Source: Symsagittifera roscoffensis
Taxonomy: Eukaryota > Xenacoelomorpha > Acoela > Convolutidae
Assembly: GCF_963678635.1 (NCBI RefSeq)
Contig: NC_087069.1
Coordinates: 46,706,276-46,770,275 of the forward strand
DNA: 64,000 nucleotides
Direction of reading: 5' to 3'
A model generated the notes under the pieces. That model saw only the letters and a list, made by a program, of their open reading frames with translations. It searched no databases and was not told where the DNA came from. Positions within the stretch are counted from its first letter, which is position 1. Each line of letters begins with the position of its first letter. Both the position numbers and the translations under genes were made by a program. Shown here in pieces: positions 43,233 to 55,700 of the stretch.

Positions 43233-45845
43233 CGTGGGCTAAAAAAATTATTATTTTGAGACTGAAAAGCGGTGGTATGGGGTTGTTCTATAATTTGTTC
43301 ATATGTATTTTCATCTAGTGAATGATGTGTCATTATATGTTGAATGGGACTTTGTGATATGGTTGGTCTAAAATTTGGATTATGTGTTATTGCTAAATTT
43401 CGAAAATTTCGTGGGACTAGGGATAATGGATGATTATGTGGTAGGGATGGTAACTGTGGTGCCGTAGGCGTTATTTCTACATTGTTATGTTCTTCGTCGT
43501 ATGTGTTCTGTCTTGTTGCTATTTTTGTGTTGTATTCTTTTATTTGTGCGTCTAAAATAATTTTGTTTATTGATGATGAAAAAATTCCAAAAAATCCTGC
43601 AAATAGTATGCGTGCTACACTTGCTTGTCTATTTACTTGTGTGTGTATAGCGCATGTATTATAGAATCCTTTTAAAAGTGAAAAAGAAATCCTATAAAGT
43701 TAAACATTGCGTATAAAATAGTTAATTTTTCTAAGATGTAATAGGGCCATCCTAGAAAATCAAGAATTTCATTTTTTAGTGTAACAAAGCTAAAATAATT
43801 TATAGGTGAGATATCTTGTGGTCGGTATTTTTAACCGTTTAGATATATATAGTCTTTAATGTCTTTAAAATATCCGCTATAATCTTGTGTATAAATATCT
43901 GCAAATCCTGCGGTTTCGGCAAGTTTGCGTAAGTTTTGGTCAATTGATTGTCTTTGTATAGTGTCCATTTGTGTTAATAATTCTTGGAATTGTTGTGTTC
44001 TAATGTGATGTTGGATATCGGATTTTGAATATATTCCAATTGATTGTAGGTCGATATTTGGGTTTCGAGCAATAGCTCTAATGCTTTCAGGTGAACATTT
44101 TTTGAGTGATTGCATTAATGTGGGGTATGGGGTAAGAAGGTAATATTTATCTTCATCAGGGTTCAGTTGTACTACATTGTGACTATTTTCTGATCCACAT
44201 GGGACTGCGGTATCCCAGAAATAGGTTCGTCTTGAAAGTGTGTCAACGAAATGTACTTTATTCTTATAAAAGATAGGAATTCTTTTATAGCATCGTTTAT
44301 CTTCAAAAACATATAGTGGTGATACTTTTTTGGTACAGGTATAAAACCATAAAATGTTTCCTTCGTAGTCTAAAAAATTTGATCTATTTCCTGATAGTAA
44401 ATATCCTGCGTAGGGTATTTTTAATACTGCTAGTGCAAGTGATTGTAGGATTTGTGTCCTTTCTAATTCGCATAGTTGGTGAAGTGTTTCTAATTCAGAG
44501 AGTGACATTTCTTGAAAAATTCGGCTAATTGTGTAGTCTAATTTCATATCTAAGTGAATATCATAGTGGATATTACCGAAATATGTACTATTCATTAGTG
44601 ATAGTTCTTGTAAACGTGTGCTTCTAGTGTCATGGGGCTTTAGATGTCCACCAGGTTGACCTTTACTTTTTTGAAAATTAACTGGTATATATGATGTTCC
44701 TTCGTTTATAGGATGACTTGTGGCGTATGGGTCGATTTTTATTTTTCCAGTGGTCATGTCGAATCCTTTTTCGTATTCAACTAATATTTCGGAGTTTTGT
44801 GTTTTGTGAAGTGGGTTTCTGTATTTACATGCAAGTTCTGTTTCTTGATATATTTGAAAACGTGTCAATTTATTTTCTATATTGTGTATGTTTCTAAAAT
44901 TAGAACTTTGTTTTCGTGATGGATTTACTTGTTCATATGGAATTGATTGTACAAAATATTTTTCGTGAAATTTTATCATTCGAGCGTGTATTTTTGCTAC
45001 TTGAAATGTTGTACATGTGTCTTCGGGGAACCAAACAATTGTTGCTTGTGTTCGTGTTGTAGGGTCACAATAGCCTTGATCGTTTTTACAAGGTAATCTA
45101 ATTCCTTGATAGATCATTGTGTTGTCAGATAAATCGCGTGTGAGTTGTATTTTTTCGAGTTGTATTTTCCAATCGAAAAATATTATTTCTTGATATCCTT
45201 TATTTTTTGTGTCTGCTTTGTAGTTTGATGGGTTATTTATACCAATGTGCGGTATCCAGTGTTTATCGTGTATGTCATAAGTTAATCTTCCGTGTGCGCC
45301 GTTGTATGGGTATTTTTCATCTAGTTTTATATGTCCTTGATATCTTTCAAGTTCTGCTTGATGACAGAATCTGAAAAAACTTGGAAATATACTAACTTTC
45401 TATCTGTGTTTTTATTTCTTGTGATATTTAGTCTGAGTAACTCGTTTTTACAATCTTCGGGATTGAGATGTAAAAGTCGTTCGATTTTACTCTGGTAGAA
45501 TGATTCGTGGTCAAGTCGGTTTTTATTTCCATTTGAGACTTGTGAACAATGTACTTTCTTTTCAGAAAATGTTGCTGTGAATTTATATCCTATAACTGTT
45601 GTTGCTCGGGCTTTTGAATAAAGTGTTGCTATTAAATTTGTAGTTTCTATAGCTTGTGGTTCTGTTTCGCATTGTGATACTTGATTTATTGCATATTTGT
45701 GTAGTGTTTTTTGTTCATTTTCTTCACAATCGTAATGTGTTACTAATAAATCTTGGGGTCCTGTGCGGGGGGAAGGGTTTATGTTCTGATTGGAGATTAC
45801 TTGAAAAAAGAGCTGGAGAAAAATTAATATTTTTAGAATATACAT
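43229..45845 (-). pseudogene. env: Env-like glycoprotein of element B, two frameshifts and a stop
   Basis: Same architecture as in element A: signal peptide, Cys-rich ectodomain, membrane segment, tail with PTAP, and a stop overlapping the ORFx ATG (ATGA at 43,232-43,229). Single-nucleotide losses near 45,361 and in an A run near 43,684, plus a TAA near 43,829, break it. Positions that carry the stops of element A are open here. The long middle frame (45,117-43,831) covers most of the conserved ectodomain. Confidence 0.8.
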
Positions 45846-47008
45846 GTGTATGATAATCCTGAGTATGGGTTATAAAATGTGATGTAACCAATTGTCTTTT
45901 TGGTATATCTGTCGTATTTGTATATTACTTCAGTTGTTATAAATGCTGGTGGTAGTGATTGAGCTGTTATATTTGGTGGGTTTAATGGGTAGGGATGTTG
46001 AGCAATGTTGTTTAGTTTAACCGTGATTTCAAATTTTAATTGTAGACTATTTTGTTGGAGTATTTGGATGTTATGATCACGAATGTCTTCGTGGATGTCT
46101 TGTCTATATTGTAGTCTATTGAGTGCCCAGTTGTGGAGTCTGTTACTTTCTGGGTGTTGTCCAAATAATGGTGGGGGTGCTGTGAATGTATTCCAGTCTA
46201 ATCTTAGAGGAATATTTGTTGATGATTGTTCTCGATATCTAGCGTCGAGGTTATTTGGGAAATTTAAGTTAAAAGACGTTGGTGAAATCTGGCTTATTGA
46301 TGGTGTTGATGGTAGTGATAATGTTTCTGGTAGTGATGAGGATGTTGTTGTATCCGTAGAAATATCTATTGGATCATTGATTAAATTTGGTTCACCTTGT
46401 GTGAATAATTGTGTTGTCCAATATGGTAGTCGTGATGTTTGGTTTGTGGGATTAAAGGGATTTTCACGTATTTGTTCAGATGTTGGTGTTGAACCTAAGT
46501 AATCGGAGGGTAGGCTTGAGGTGCTACGTTGTGAAAGAAGCGTAGGGGTTTCTGGTAATATACCAATGGGGTTTTCTGGAGTACTTTGTGATGGGGATTG
46601 AGGTATATCAAAATGAACTCGGGGGGTTTGAAAATTTCTGTTTCGTCGAGGATGTATAATTTGTCTATTTATTTCGACTGTATTTTGATTTTGACTAAAA
46701 TTTCTTATTCTACTTAATTCTTGTGGTAGTGTTGGGTATAAGTTATATGTTGGTTCACTTAGAGGTGCTTGTCGTTGAACTGGTTCTAGTGGTTCAGATA
46801 AGCGAGCGTGTCGTTCTTCAAAGGTAAATGGGTTATCTTGAAAAGAAATTCGTGTAGATGTTTGGGGGTTTTGGGTAGTTCAAGGTGGTGTTGGGTTATC
46901 TTGGGATGATGTCGGTGAAGACTGACTGTGTGATTGTTGGTTAGCAATTTTTGATGGTTTTTGATATATTCTTTTAGTGAAAAAATTTATGTTTCTTGTA
47001 GTATTCTT
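45833..47008 (-). pseudogene. ORF3 of element B: Pro/Ser/Thr-rich, overlaps both neighbours
   Basis: A 392-codon frame without ATG and with one in-frame TGA near 46,880. It overlaps the end of the two-helix ORF by 35 nt in the +1 frame, and its own TAA lies 13 nt inside env (the env ATG is at 45,845). The +1 overlap contains TTT TTT C just before the upstream stop, a sequence compatible with +1 slippage. The product would be largely disordered. Function unknown. Confidence 0.5.
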
Positions 47009-47162
47009 CTAGAAAAAGAATTAGGAGGATTGTTGCTAGGGCGAATGTGATGATTGTTTTCTTTATACATTTGCATATTGTCAAGATGAGGGATGATAGA
47101 AATGTTATAAAAATTACAAATAGTAAAAAAATATCTGTTCTACTAAAAATGGTTCGTATCAT
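46974..47162 (-). CDS. Small two-helix membrane protein of element B (62 aa)
   Basis: Same length as the copy in A, three amino-acid differences, both hydrophobic segments intact. Its ATG overlaps the TGA of the preceding frame (ATGA). Preservation in both broken elements suggests it was under selection before insertion. Confidence 0.6.
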   Translation of the reverse strand: MIRTIFSRTDIFLLFVIFITFLSSLILTICKCIKKTIITFALATILLILFLEEYYKKHKFFH

Positions 47163-47390
47163 TTAGATAAGTTTTGTGAATCGTACCTGTGGATATAGTC
47201 AATAACTTTTGAAAGTTGGAGGTATAGTTCAAATATGGAATAGAAAATTTAAAAAATATTGCAAAAAATGATTAAGATTATTACAAAAGTTTCAAAGGTA
47301 TCAAAAAGAAATATGATTAAAAGTTTAAATATCGTTAAAAAGTTTATGAGAATGTTAAGAAAATATGTTGACTGGTCGAGAGAAGAGCAT
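47161..47390 (-). pseudogene. Small membrane ORF of element B, broken
   Basis: Counterpart of the 75-codon ORF of A. An indel after the ninth codon and a TAA in the middle break it. The C-terminal part stays alignable and runs to a TGA overlapping the next ATG. Confidence 0.45.
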
Positions 47391-47939
47391 TTAAGAAATG
47401 GTTTCTCGATCGAATATTTTTTGTTGTTTGAGGCAATTTTCAAGTGTGGTCGAATTATTTATTGGTTTTTTGACAAGTGGGTTGAGTTTTGTGAAAAACT
47501 GTTGGGGGCGAATTTTATGGTGATCGGGAGGTCTTCTTTGTCTTTATTTTTATTTGTCAAGTGATCTGGGGTATTTTTGAGATTTTTATACTTTAGGCTA
47601 ATTAAAATGGTCGTTCTTTTACTTTAGGCTAATTTAACATATTTGTTTGGGGGGTATTTGAGGTCTGAGTTGGGGAAATATTGTTGATCTTTGGGTTATT
47701 AGATAAGGGAGGGTTATGATATTATGGTGATATATATTTTAGTTGTCAAGTTGGAATGGTTTCTTTATTTTTGACCTGGAGGTCGCAAAGTTATAGTTAT
47801 AGATATGCCTGGAGTTTAATATCTTTCGTCTAGTTGGTTTGTGTTAGAGTTATAGAAGGTGACGGATTGGATGAATCCTATTGGCTAATTTTGAACTAGA
47901 ATCGTTGCGTGTCTGTCAGCATGTTAGTTTGAAAAATGA
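47391..47939 (-). other. Non-coding spacer between pol and the 3' block (element B)
   Basis: Counterpart of 25,229-25,782. No frame or clear signal recognised. Confidence 0.4.
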
Positions 47940-48585
47940 AAGTTCAAAATATTTCAGAGGTGCAAAGATTATTAAATATAAAATTAAAGCTGTTTTTGAA
48001 TTTCAACTTTCTTTAATATTTTAGATTGTGGGATGAATGTTTTATAGTTTTTGCGTGGTTGATTTCTAAGTCGTGATGACTCTCTATGTTCTGATTTGTC
48101 GATTTGTTCTTGGGGTATAATTTTTTCTGTCATTTTTCTATTTTTTCTTTCTTTTTGAGGTATATTTTGATCTAGCTTTTTTGTATTGTTTTTCGTTGTA
48201 GTTGATTTTTTATTTTGGTTTTCGAAGTGAATGTCATGTTGTTCCTTTGTTTTATTTTCCGTATGTGGGTTATTTTGAATAACTTTTAAACTGTGAAAGA
48301 ATATAATTGAGTTAGTTCGCGTAGTGCGTATTCTTTTGGGTAATAAGGTAATAGGTTGTTTCGATGTTGAACAATTTCTTTTTGGTCTGAGTCGGTGATT
48401 TTATATGTGACATCAGTGGGTTTGGCAATTATTTGGTATGGTCCTTTACGAAGGGGTTGTAATTTTTTAGAAATTCCTTTTTGAGTGTTAAAATTGGGTA
48501 TTAAAACAAATCTTCCAATTTTTAAATCGGAGGCTGGTGTAAAGCGTGAATTTATTTGTTCATTAATGTTTTGCCTTTGTAACAA
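47940..48585 (-). pseudogene. pol: Integrase C-terminal domain and tail of element B
   Basis: SDLKIGRFVLIPNF and LQPLRKGPYQIIAKP mark the beta-barrel domain. The frame breaks near 48,290 and the Lys-rich tail continues in another frame to about 47,945. Confidence 0.7.
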
Positions 48586-48610
48586 TTTGTTTGTTACTTT
48601 TTGGTAAATT

Positions 48611-49726
48611 TCATTGTGTTTTTTTATCTCTGTTTAAAATCCATTCGGTGTGTGTACCGGAGGCTAATTTAAGAATTTGTGGGTGATGAAAATGATCTTC
48701 ATCATGTGTGTGTAAAGGTAGGTTATAACAAATTGAGTCTTCATTCGGTTGACAATGACTTTGTGCATTTTTATGAGAGTTTGCTGTAAACATAATTGGT
48801 TTGCGTGGCTTTTGATTAAAAACCATTTCATATGGTGACATTCCTAGAGTTGTCGTGATTTGTGAATTATATGCTAAGGGAAATAGTTTAACATCTGCTG
48901 ACCATTCGGTGTATCTTGTATCATTTCCATTGATGATACATCTAAGATATTCTTGTAGTGAACGGTTCATACCTTCGACTAAGCCGTTTGTCCAAGGTGC
49001 GTGAGATGTACGTGGTTTTTGTTTGATGTTATATAAATGACATAGTGTGATGATTTCATTATTTATGAATTCTGTACCGTTGTCTGTAACTAAAATTTCT
49101 GGTAGTCCGAATATGGCTATCCAGTGTTCATAAAGTGTTGTGTAAGCGTAATAAGCATTACAATGTGGTACTGGGTTAAGTGCTACATAATGTGTAAATG
49201 CGTGCGTCAACAATTACCATAATGTAGGAGTTTCCTTCGGATGATGGTGAAATTAGTCCTTTTGTATCAAATGAAATACGGTGGTTAAAGTACAAACTTT
49301 GTCCTTTAAAATCTTGTTTTTGTGCTATTTGTTTTTGATTTGGATAAGGTTTATTTAGCTGACAAACTATACAATCATTGCATAGTACTTTTATCCAAAT
49401 TGGTGCATTTGGGAAATAAAAGTTTTGTATGAAATTTGAATATGTTTTCTCTGATCCAGAGTGTCCTTCAATGTTTTGTGTATGTGAAATATGTATGTGA
49501 AATTGAGAATCATACTTAAAGGGAGACAGGGAACTGTAGATTCATTTAATTGGTATTCTAGAAGGTCTGTGTTTTCATTAATTGTTGTATTATTAAATTT
49601 TCGAAAATATCGGAGGAGTGTTTTATTTCCTAAAATTGTTGTATCTGCCTTTATGGGTTTAGTTTTATATTTGTGCCATGATTTTAGTTGTCTAATTACT
49701 GGGTCAAGATTTTGGTATAGTTTCAA
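48611..49726 (-). pseudogene. pol: Integrase of element B, broken
   Basis: The zinc-domain region lies in the 49,726-49,391 frame, with indels near 49,500 disrupting the first His. The core (49,213-48,611) retains VTDNGTEF and GLVEGMN; an insertion near 49,205 splits it from the first catalytic Asp. Element A keeps an intact core. Confidence 0.8.
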
Positions 49727-49902
49727 GGTATTAATTGTAATTTTATCTATTGGGGGGAGAAAAATTTTTTCAATTTCTAATTTAGATAAAGGAATTGTAT
49801 CAAGTGGGTCATGGAGGTCAAAAACTTGATTTATTGTGTATTTTGAATCGTTTGTTTGTGGTACTGATAAATTTATTTTATCAGTTAGATTTTCTTTTTC
49901 AA

Positions 49903-50757
49903 TTAACGGAAAAAGGTCTTTTTATGCGAGTGTTGTTTTACTCTTTTTTGCTGGGTGTTATTTTTTATCCATTGTGAATATGGAATTGGTTTGAAAGTTG
50001 ATATTCCAAGTAGATCAACTTCGTAGTGGTTATTTTGGCAATCTAAATTAAGTGGGAAGTGTTGTAGATTATTTAGCTGTGATTGTTCAACGTCAGTTTT
50101 TACTGCATATTTGCATTCTAGTCGGGGTGATGTTTCGTTTTCTGCAAGGTAAAATTTTATATTTTTGGGTTTTTCAACTGTAGTTTTACGTGTAAGTAAT
50201 TCAGGTGGTGTATTTCGACTTAATGTGTCTGGTAATGCAAGATTCTTTCCTGCTGTCCAAACTATATGTAAGTTTGGGAATTTCATTAGAATTAATTGAA
50301 ATCTATAAACTCGGTGATTTGGATTGGATTTTTGTGTAAAGAGAAAAATGATTGGTTTGTGATCTGTTGGATGTTTTGATCCAAGTATCAGAAATTCAAA
50401 TTCTGTTAGTGTATAGATTATGGCTGTACATTCTCTCATTAGAGTTGAGAGTCGTAGCTCTGCTTGAGTGAATAATCGAGAATTTGCTGATATAAGATTC
50501 CTTTTGTTTGTACCATTGTGTGATTGTAATAATGCTGCGCCGATGCCAAAATTCGAAGCATCGCACATTGCATAGAATGGTTGATTTGGATCTGGAATTG
50601 TATTCAAAGTTTGTTCAGTTAAGAGTTTTTTAATTTCTTCAAATCGTGCTTGATGTTCTGTGTTCCATTCAAAATTATTTTGTTGTCTAATTATATTATA
50701 GAATGGTCTTAAGTATAATTGCATTTTATAGACGTATTTGCTTAAAAAATTTAACAT
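49903..50757 (-). pseudogene. pol: RNase H of element B
   Basis: FYAMCDASNFGIGAALLQS, MRECTAIIYTLTEFEFL and TDHKPIIFLF are present. Four codons just before TDH are missing relative to A. The block VWTAGKNLALPDTLSRN is intact. Confidence 0.85.
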
Positions 50758-50882
50758 TCCAAGGAATTCTTGGATTTTCTTTTTGTTTGTTGGTGGTTGA
50801 AGCTTCTGAATAGCATCAATGCGTGATTTTAATGGAGTGATTGTTTTTCTTTCTATATTGTGTCCTAAGAATTTAACTCGTG

Positions 50883-51641
50883 TTAAAAAGAAGTGTGATT
50901 TATCGGGGGCGGCTTCAGATTTTCGTTCTGAAGTGTTTTGTGATAGTGTTCTAAAACATTGAACATTTCTTCTTTTGTCTGTGATTGCATAAAAACATCG
51001 TCTAAATAGGTGATTGCGTTTTTCTTGAGTATTAGTGGTCTAAAAATTTTGCTCATAAAAGCTGAAAATGCTGCTGGTCCTATGGATATTCCATAGAATA
51101 GGCGGTTGAATTCATTTTGTTGATTTCCAATAACAAATTGTGTTAAGCGTCGCGATTGTTCATCTAGTGGCATTTGATTGTATGCACTATTCATATCTGC
51201 GGTTGTAAAGTATTTTCCGTTTATTTTTGTTAAAATAACTTGTATTGGTTCAAAAGGCCAATTGCATTTTGATTCGTCTATTAGTGAATTAAGATATCTA
51301 GCGTCTAGAACTATTTTTAATGATTCTCCTTTTGCTAGGATGATAACAGGGTTGATAAATGTGTTACCTTTTGGTTGTTCTTCTTTGTTTACCGGTGAGA
51401 TAATTTTGTATTGTTCTGAAATATCGAGTAATCTGTTCACTTTATCGTGTAAATGAATTGGTACTTCACTTGCTCTTTGTTTTTTGAAAACTGCGTCAGG
51501 TTTTAATGGGAGATGTAGTGATGAACTGATTTTGCCAACATCAAATTTGGATGTTGCATAGACTGATGAATATTTTTTTAGCTGTTTGGCTAACTTATCA
51601 AATTCGTCTTGTGTTATTTGTGAATGTTGGAAGTTAAACAT
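50883..51641 (-). pseudogene. pol: Reverse transcriptase of element B
   Basis: It has the 18 residues deleted in A and all RT motifs (TADMNSAYNQMPL, FYGISIGPAAFSAFM, ITYLDDVFM). A 1-nt loss near 50,912 ends the frame before motif E; the following sequence resumes in another frame. An A run near 51,730 shifts the frame relative to the protease. Confidence 0.88.
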
Positions 51642-51894
51642 TGTTAAAAATTTCTGTTGATCCTCTGTATAGTTATTTATGTTGAATGTAGGTTTGAAAT
51701 ATGGGGTTTTTGTGAAATAATCTGTATTTTTTTTTCATTACTTATTATATTATTTATTGGTAATTCTTCATTAAGAATTGTGGATTGACAAATATCTAAT
51801 AATTGGAGTATATTATTTACGCGGTATGCTTTTTCATGCATTGGTGATATCGTAGCGTTGGTTTTGCAATATCCTAAAAGTTCTAAAGGTAATG

Positions 51895-52794
51895 TTACTT
51901 GATACGGTGTAATGTTGTATACATGTAACGAAATAACATCTGAATCTTTTTCAAATATTTTATGGATGAAATTAAGATTTTGAAAAACTTATGGATAGGT
52001 TTGAATTCAAAGTCTGACATATAGAGTTGTTGTTTATTTTGATTTTTATCATATTGGTGAACTTGTTTTATTGAAAAATTATATATGTTTCCTGAAAGTG
52101 GTTTCAGGTGTTTTCTTTGTTGGTTATATATTGGATAAAATTTTGAAAAGAATGGTGGTTGTTTATTTAATCTTTGAAAAAATGTTAGGGATGTGTCTTT
52201 TGTTTTTGTGTATTTATCTTTGATTAGTATTTTACTATTCAAGATGTTGATTGTTGGTATATATTTAGAGATAAATGGTATTCCAATGATATTGTGTTTA
52301 ATATCAGTGATATGAAGTATTTGTTTAAATGGTTTATTTAAAATTTTATTTTGCTCTATTGTTCTTGTGGGGAGAAGAAATAATTGAACTTTTCCATAGT
52401 TTACCAATGTTGAGCCTTGTGCTGTTGCTAGTTTACTGGAGGTTGCAAGAGGTGTTAGTTTTGGGTGTAATGTTTTTATCTCATTCCATGTGGGAATGTT
52501 TAATATGTTTGGTTCTGCTCCTGAATCAATTAAAAAATCAATTTCAAGATCTGGTGGTTGAAATTCTTCGTTTCTTGGACTTTCTAAAAGAAATGGTATT
52601 GTCCAAATTTTTTCTTTGGGTTGTTCTTTTTGTATATTTTGAAAGATGTGATTTGTATTTAAGCATTTTGTTTTGTCATTTTCATTGGATTTATTTACAG
52701 TGTTGGTTTCGTTAGTTTCTTTTGCTGTTTGTGTGGAATGGATGGGTTCAATATAATAATTGTGAAGGAGTTCTAATTGATTTTCATATATATG
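51895..52794 (-). pseudogene. pol: Protease region of element B, in frame with gag after one stop
   Basis: The active-site DSGAE is encoded at 52,527-52,513. The frame is the same as gag and continues directly after the gag TAA at 52,797-52,795, at a place where element A has no stop. A 4-nt loss near 51,940 ends it. This suggests that gag and pro were one reading frame in the parent element. Confidence 0.75.
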
Positions 52795-55700
52795 TTATGA
52801 AAAAGGTTGTTCATATATAAAAGGTTCGTAGTCATTTTCGACTGCTATCATATTGATGGAGCTAGTGTTTTCTGTATCACTTTCTGAATCTGATGATCCA
52901 CAGTTTATTTGATTTAGTTGTAGTTCGTCATTTACTGTGTCATCAATACCTGGGGGGTCTGATGTTGTTTCTGGATTTGATTGTACTTGATTAATATGTC
53001 TTTGATGTTTAGGTGTACTACTTCTGTGGCGATTGTTGGAATTATTATAATGGTTATTATTTCTGTGTGGTGATTGGGAATAATTTCTATAACGATTATT
53101 ATAACTTGAATGTCGATTTTGTGAATTGTTTCGTGATCTGTTTTGATAATTATCGTTTGATCTGTTATATTTTGATCTGTTATATGAGTTATTCCTTGAT
53201 CGATTGTTCGGGTAATTCTGATTTCGGTTGTTTGAATAACTTCTATTTCGATTATTAGAGTAGTTTCTATTTCTATTATATGATGAGTTTCGTGACTGAT
53301 TGTTTGGATAGTATTTATTCCTTGATTGGGAATTAGATCTAGAAACAAATTGTGTTGTATTCGAATTTGATCTGGAGTAGTTATTTCGACTATTTGGTCT
53401 ATTGTAATGATTTTGTGAAGAATTCTGTGTATTTCTTCGTTCTGATTGTCTTCCTCTATAACTTGAGTTATATGTTGATTGAGTTCTCGTGTAATTGGTA
53501 TTGTTCGGAAGTGGTTTTCCTGAACTGTTGTTGCTGTATACATTTTTGTTTGGTAGATTTTGATCTTTTTTCATGTATTGATAGAATGATTTATTTGGTT
53601 CTTTATATTTTTGAGGTTTGTTTTGATTGTCCTGTTGTTTTTGTCTACATTCAGATATACTATGTCCGTATCGTCGGCAATAATTACACCATTTTTTTAA
53701 AGATGGTTTGCCTTTAAAGTTTGGGTGTTTTTCATAAATATTGAGTATTTCAGTGATTTTTTCAACGAGGTCTGTATCTGATTCCTGTATATTGTTGATA
53801 TTTGTGGTATTTGTTTCAATTCGATTAACATATTGTAATTTCAGATTTTCTGTTTCTTCAAGTTTCATTGTGATTTCCGCTTGCTCTAGTTTGTCTACTA
53901 GTTTTCGAAAATCTAAATCGGGCTCTCGAATTGAGGAGGGATGGGATGCTCTCTTTTTTATTGATATTTTCCTTAATTGAGGTGTTAAGGTCATCATTAA
54001 GATTTCTGTCATTTTTGTGTTTTTATAGTCGTGTGTATTTAATGAATATGCTTTTCGAACTAGTGTTTCGATACGTACTGCTAGTTGTTTGATGGTTTCA
54101 TTTGGTAATCTGCGAATTTCATTACATAAAACTCTTTGTTGTTGTTTATTTCTCTCGGAGTCAAACATTTTTGAAAATTCTTGTGTAAATCTTTTCCAAT
54201 TTGATTTTATTTCTATAGGCAATACTGAAAACCATTTTTGGGCTGCGCCGTCTAAGGTTGTCTGTATCAACGCTGTGCGTCGATGTATCCAATTTTGATG
54301 TAGTGGCGTATTAATTGGTTCAGGTCCTATATTTAAAATTAATTTTGCTGTTACTGCATTTAAATAATCTTCTACAGAATATTCAGGGTCTGTTCCTGTG
54401 AATACCATTAATGGTTTGTTTGATGTTATTGATGATCCACCCATAAGGTATGGATTCATTGTCATTTGTAATGATTCTGCGGCATTTGGCATTTGTGAAA
54501 AATATGAAAGTTGATTTTTTGTTATTTCGTGTTGTTGAAGGTAATATGGGAGTGGTATTTCATTTTGCATTTGTGTTGGTTGATACGAGTGTGTAATCAT
54601 TGGGTTTTGTGGCTGAATTGGTTGAAAAGATTGTGTATTAATTGGGTTTTGCATTTGTATTGGTTGTTGATTTTGTGTATCTATTGGATGTGGAGAAAAA
54701 CTTCTGTGATATGTATGTGGTTTCTGCACTCTTTGTCCACGATATTCTTGAGTATATGGTGCAAATATATCTGGTTGTAAATAATCATCATCAGAGGATA
54801 GATAATCCGTTTGATGAGGTGCTTGTTTTTTATTTTTATACTGTTGAAACAATGGGTAATTTTCACTACGATCCTGTGGAGGATGTGAATTAGTTTGAAA
54901 TTTTACTGAGTTGGTTGTTGCCATTGGGTTATCCCAATATTGAGATCTTATCTGATTATTATTATTTTTTCGTGGGGGATAGTTTGTTTTTGATGAATGT
55001 GCGTAATTATAATTGTGTTCCGCAAAAGTGTTTCTTGTGAACGTTCTGCGTGTTTTTGACGGTATTGTCATGGTTCTATATGTTTGATAATCCATTTGTG
55101 AATATTTTGGAGCAACCGAAGGTTTAACGGTTGATTGTAAGGTTACCTGTGCTAGTGAAGTGTTTGTATTTCTTGGTGTTGTTAAATTTGGACGTATCGG
55201 TGAAATACTTTGTTGTGTAGTTGTTGTTGTTTGGACGATTTCTTCATTTATGAAGTGTGATGGTGTTTGAATATCTTGTTGAGTGAGATTCCTAGTTCCA
55301 TTAAGGTTTTCATTGTGTATGACGGTCGAATTTAAACTGTTATTTCGCGTATCAGGTAAAAATGTATTGTAGTTTAATGGTGTTGCATCAATGGTTAATG
55401 GTACTACTCTTACATAATCTCTTGCATAAGATATTGTACTTATTGCTTGACTTGAGATTGATTGTGGGATATTTATGAATGCATAATGAGACCATTCGGG
55501 GTCCCAAACGTAGTCTGACTGTTCTGTGATGGTCTCATCGGTATCATCGTTTGAATTTTGAGGTCTGAAATGTTTTCTTGCTTGCGAAATTAAATCTATA
55601 TTATGTGTGAAATAATTTATTATAAACCATGCCAAAATTTTTTGTAAGTCATGTTTTGTATGTTGTGAAACTTCATCTTTAGTGAAATTTTGTTTAATTA

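Noticed and set aside
52932-53543. 203-codon frame rich in Ile/Thr/His overlapping the end of gag in B
   Set aside because: Alternative frame of the Asn/Arg/Ser repeat tail of Gag; repeats in one frame produce repeats in the others.
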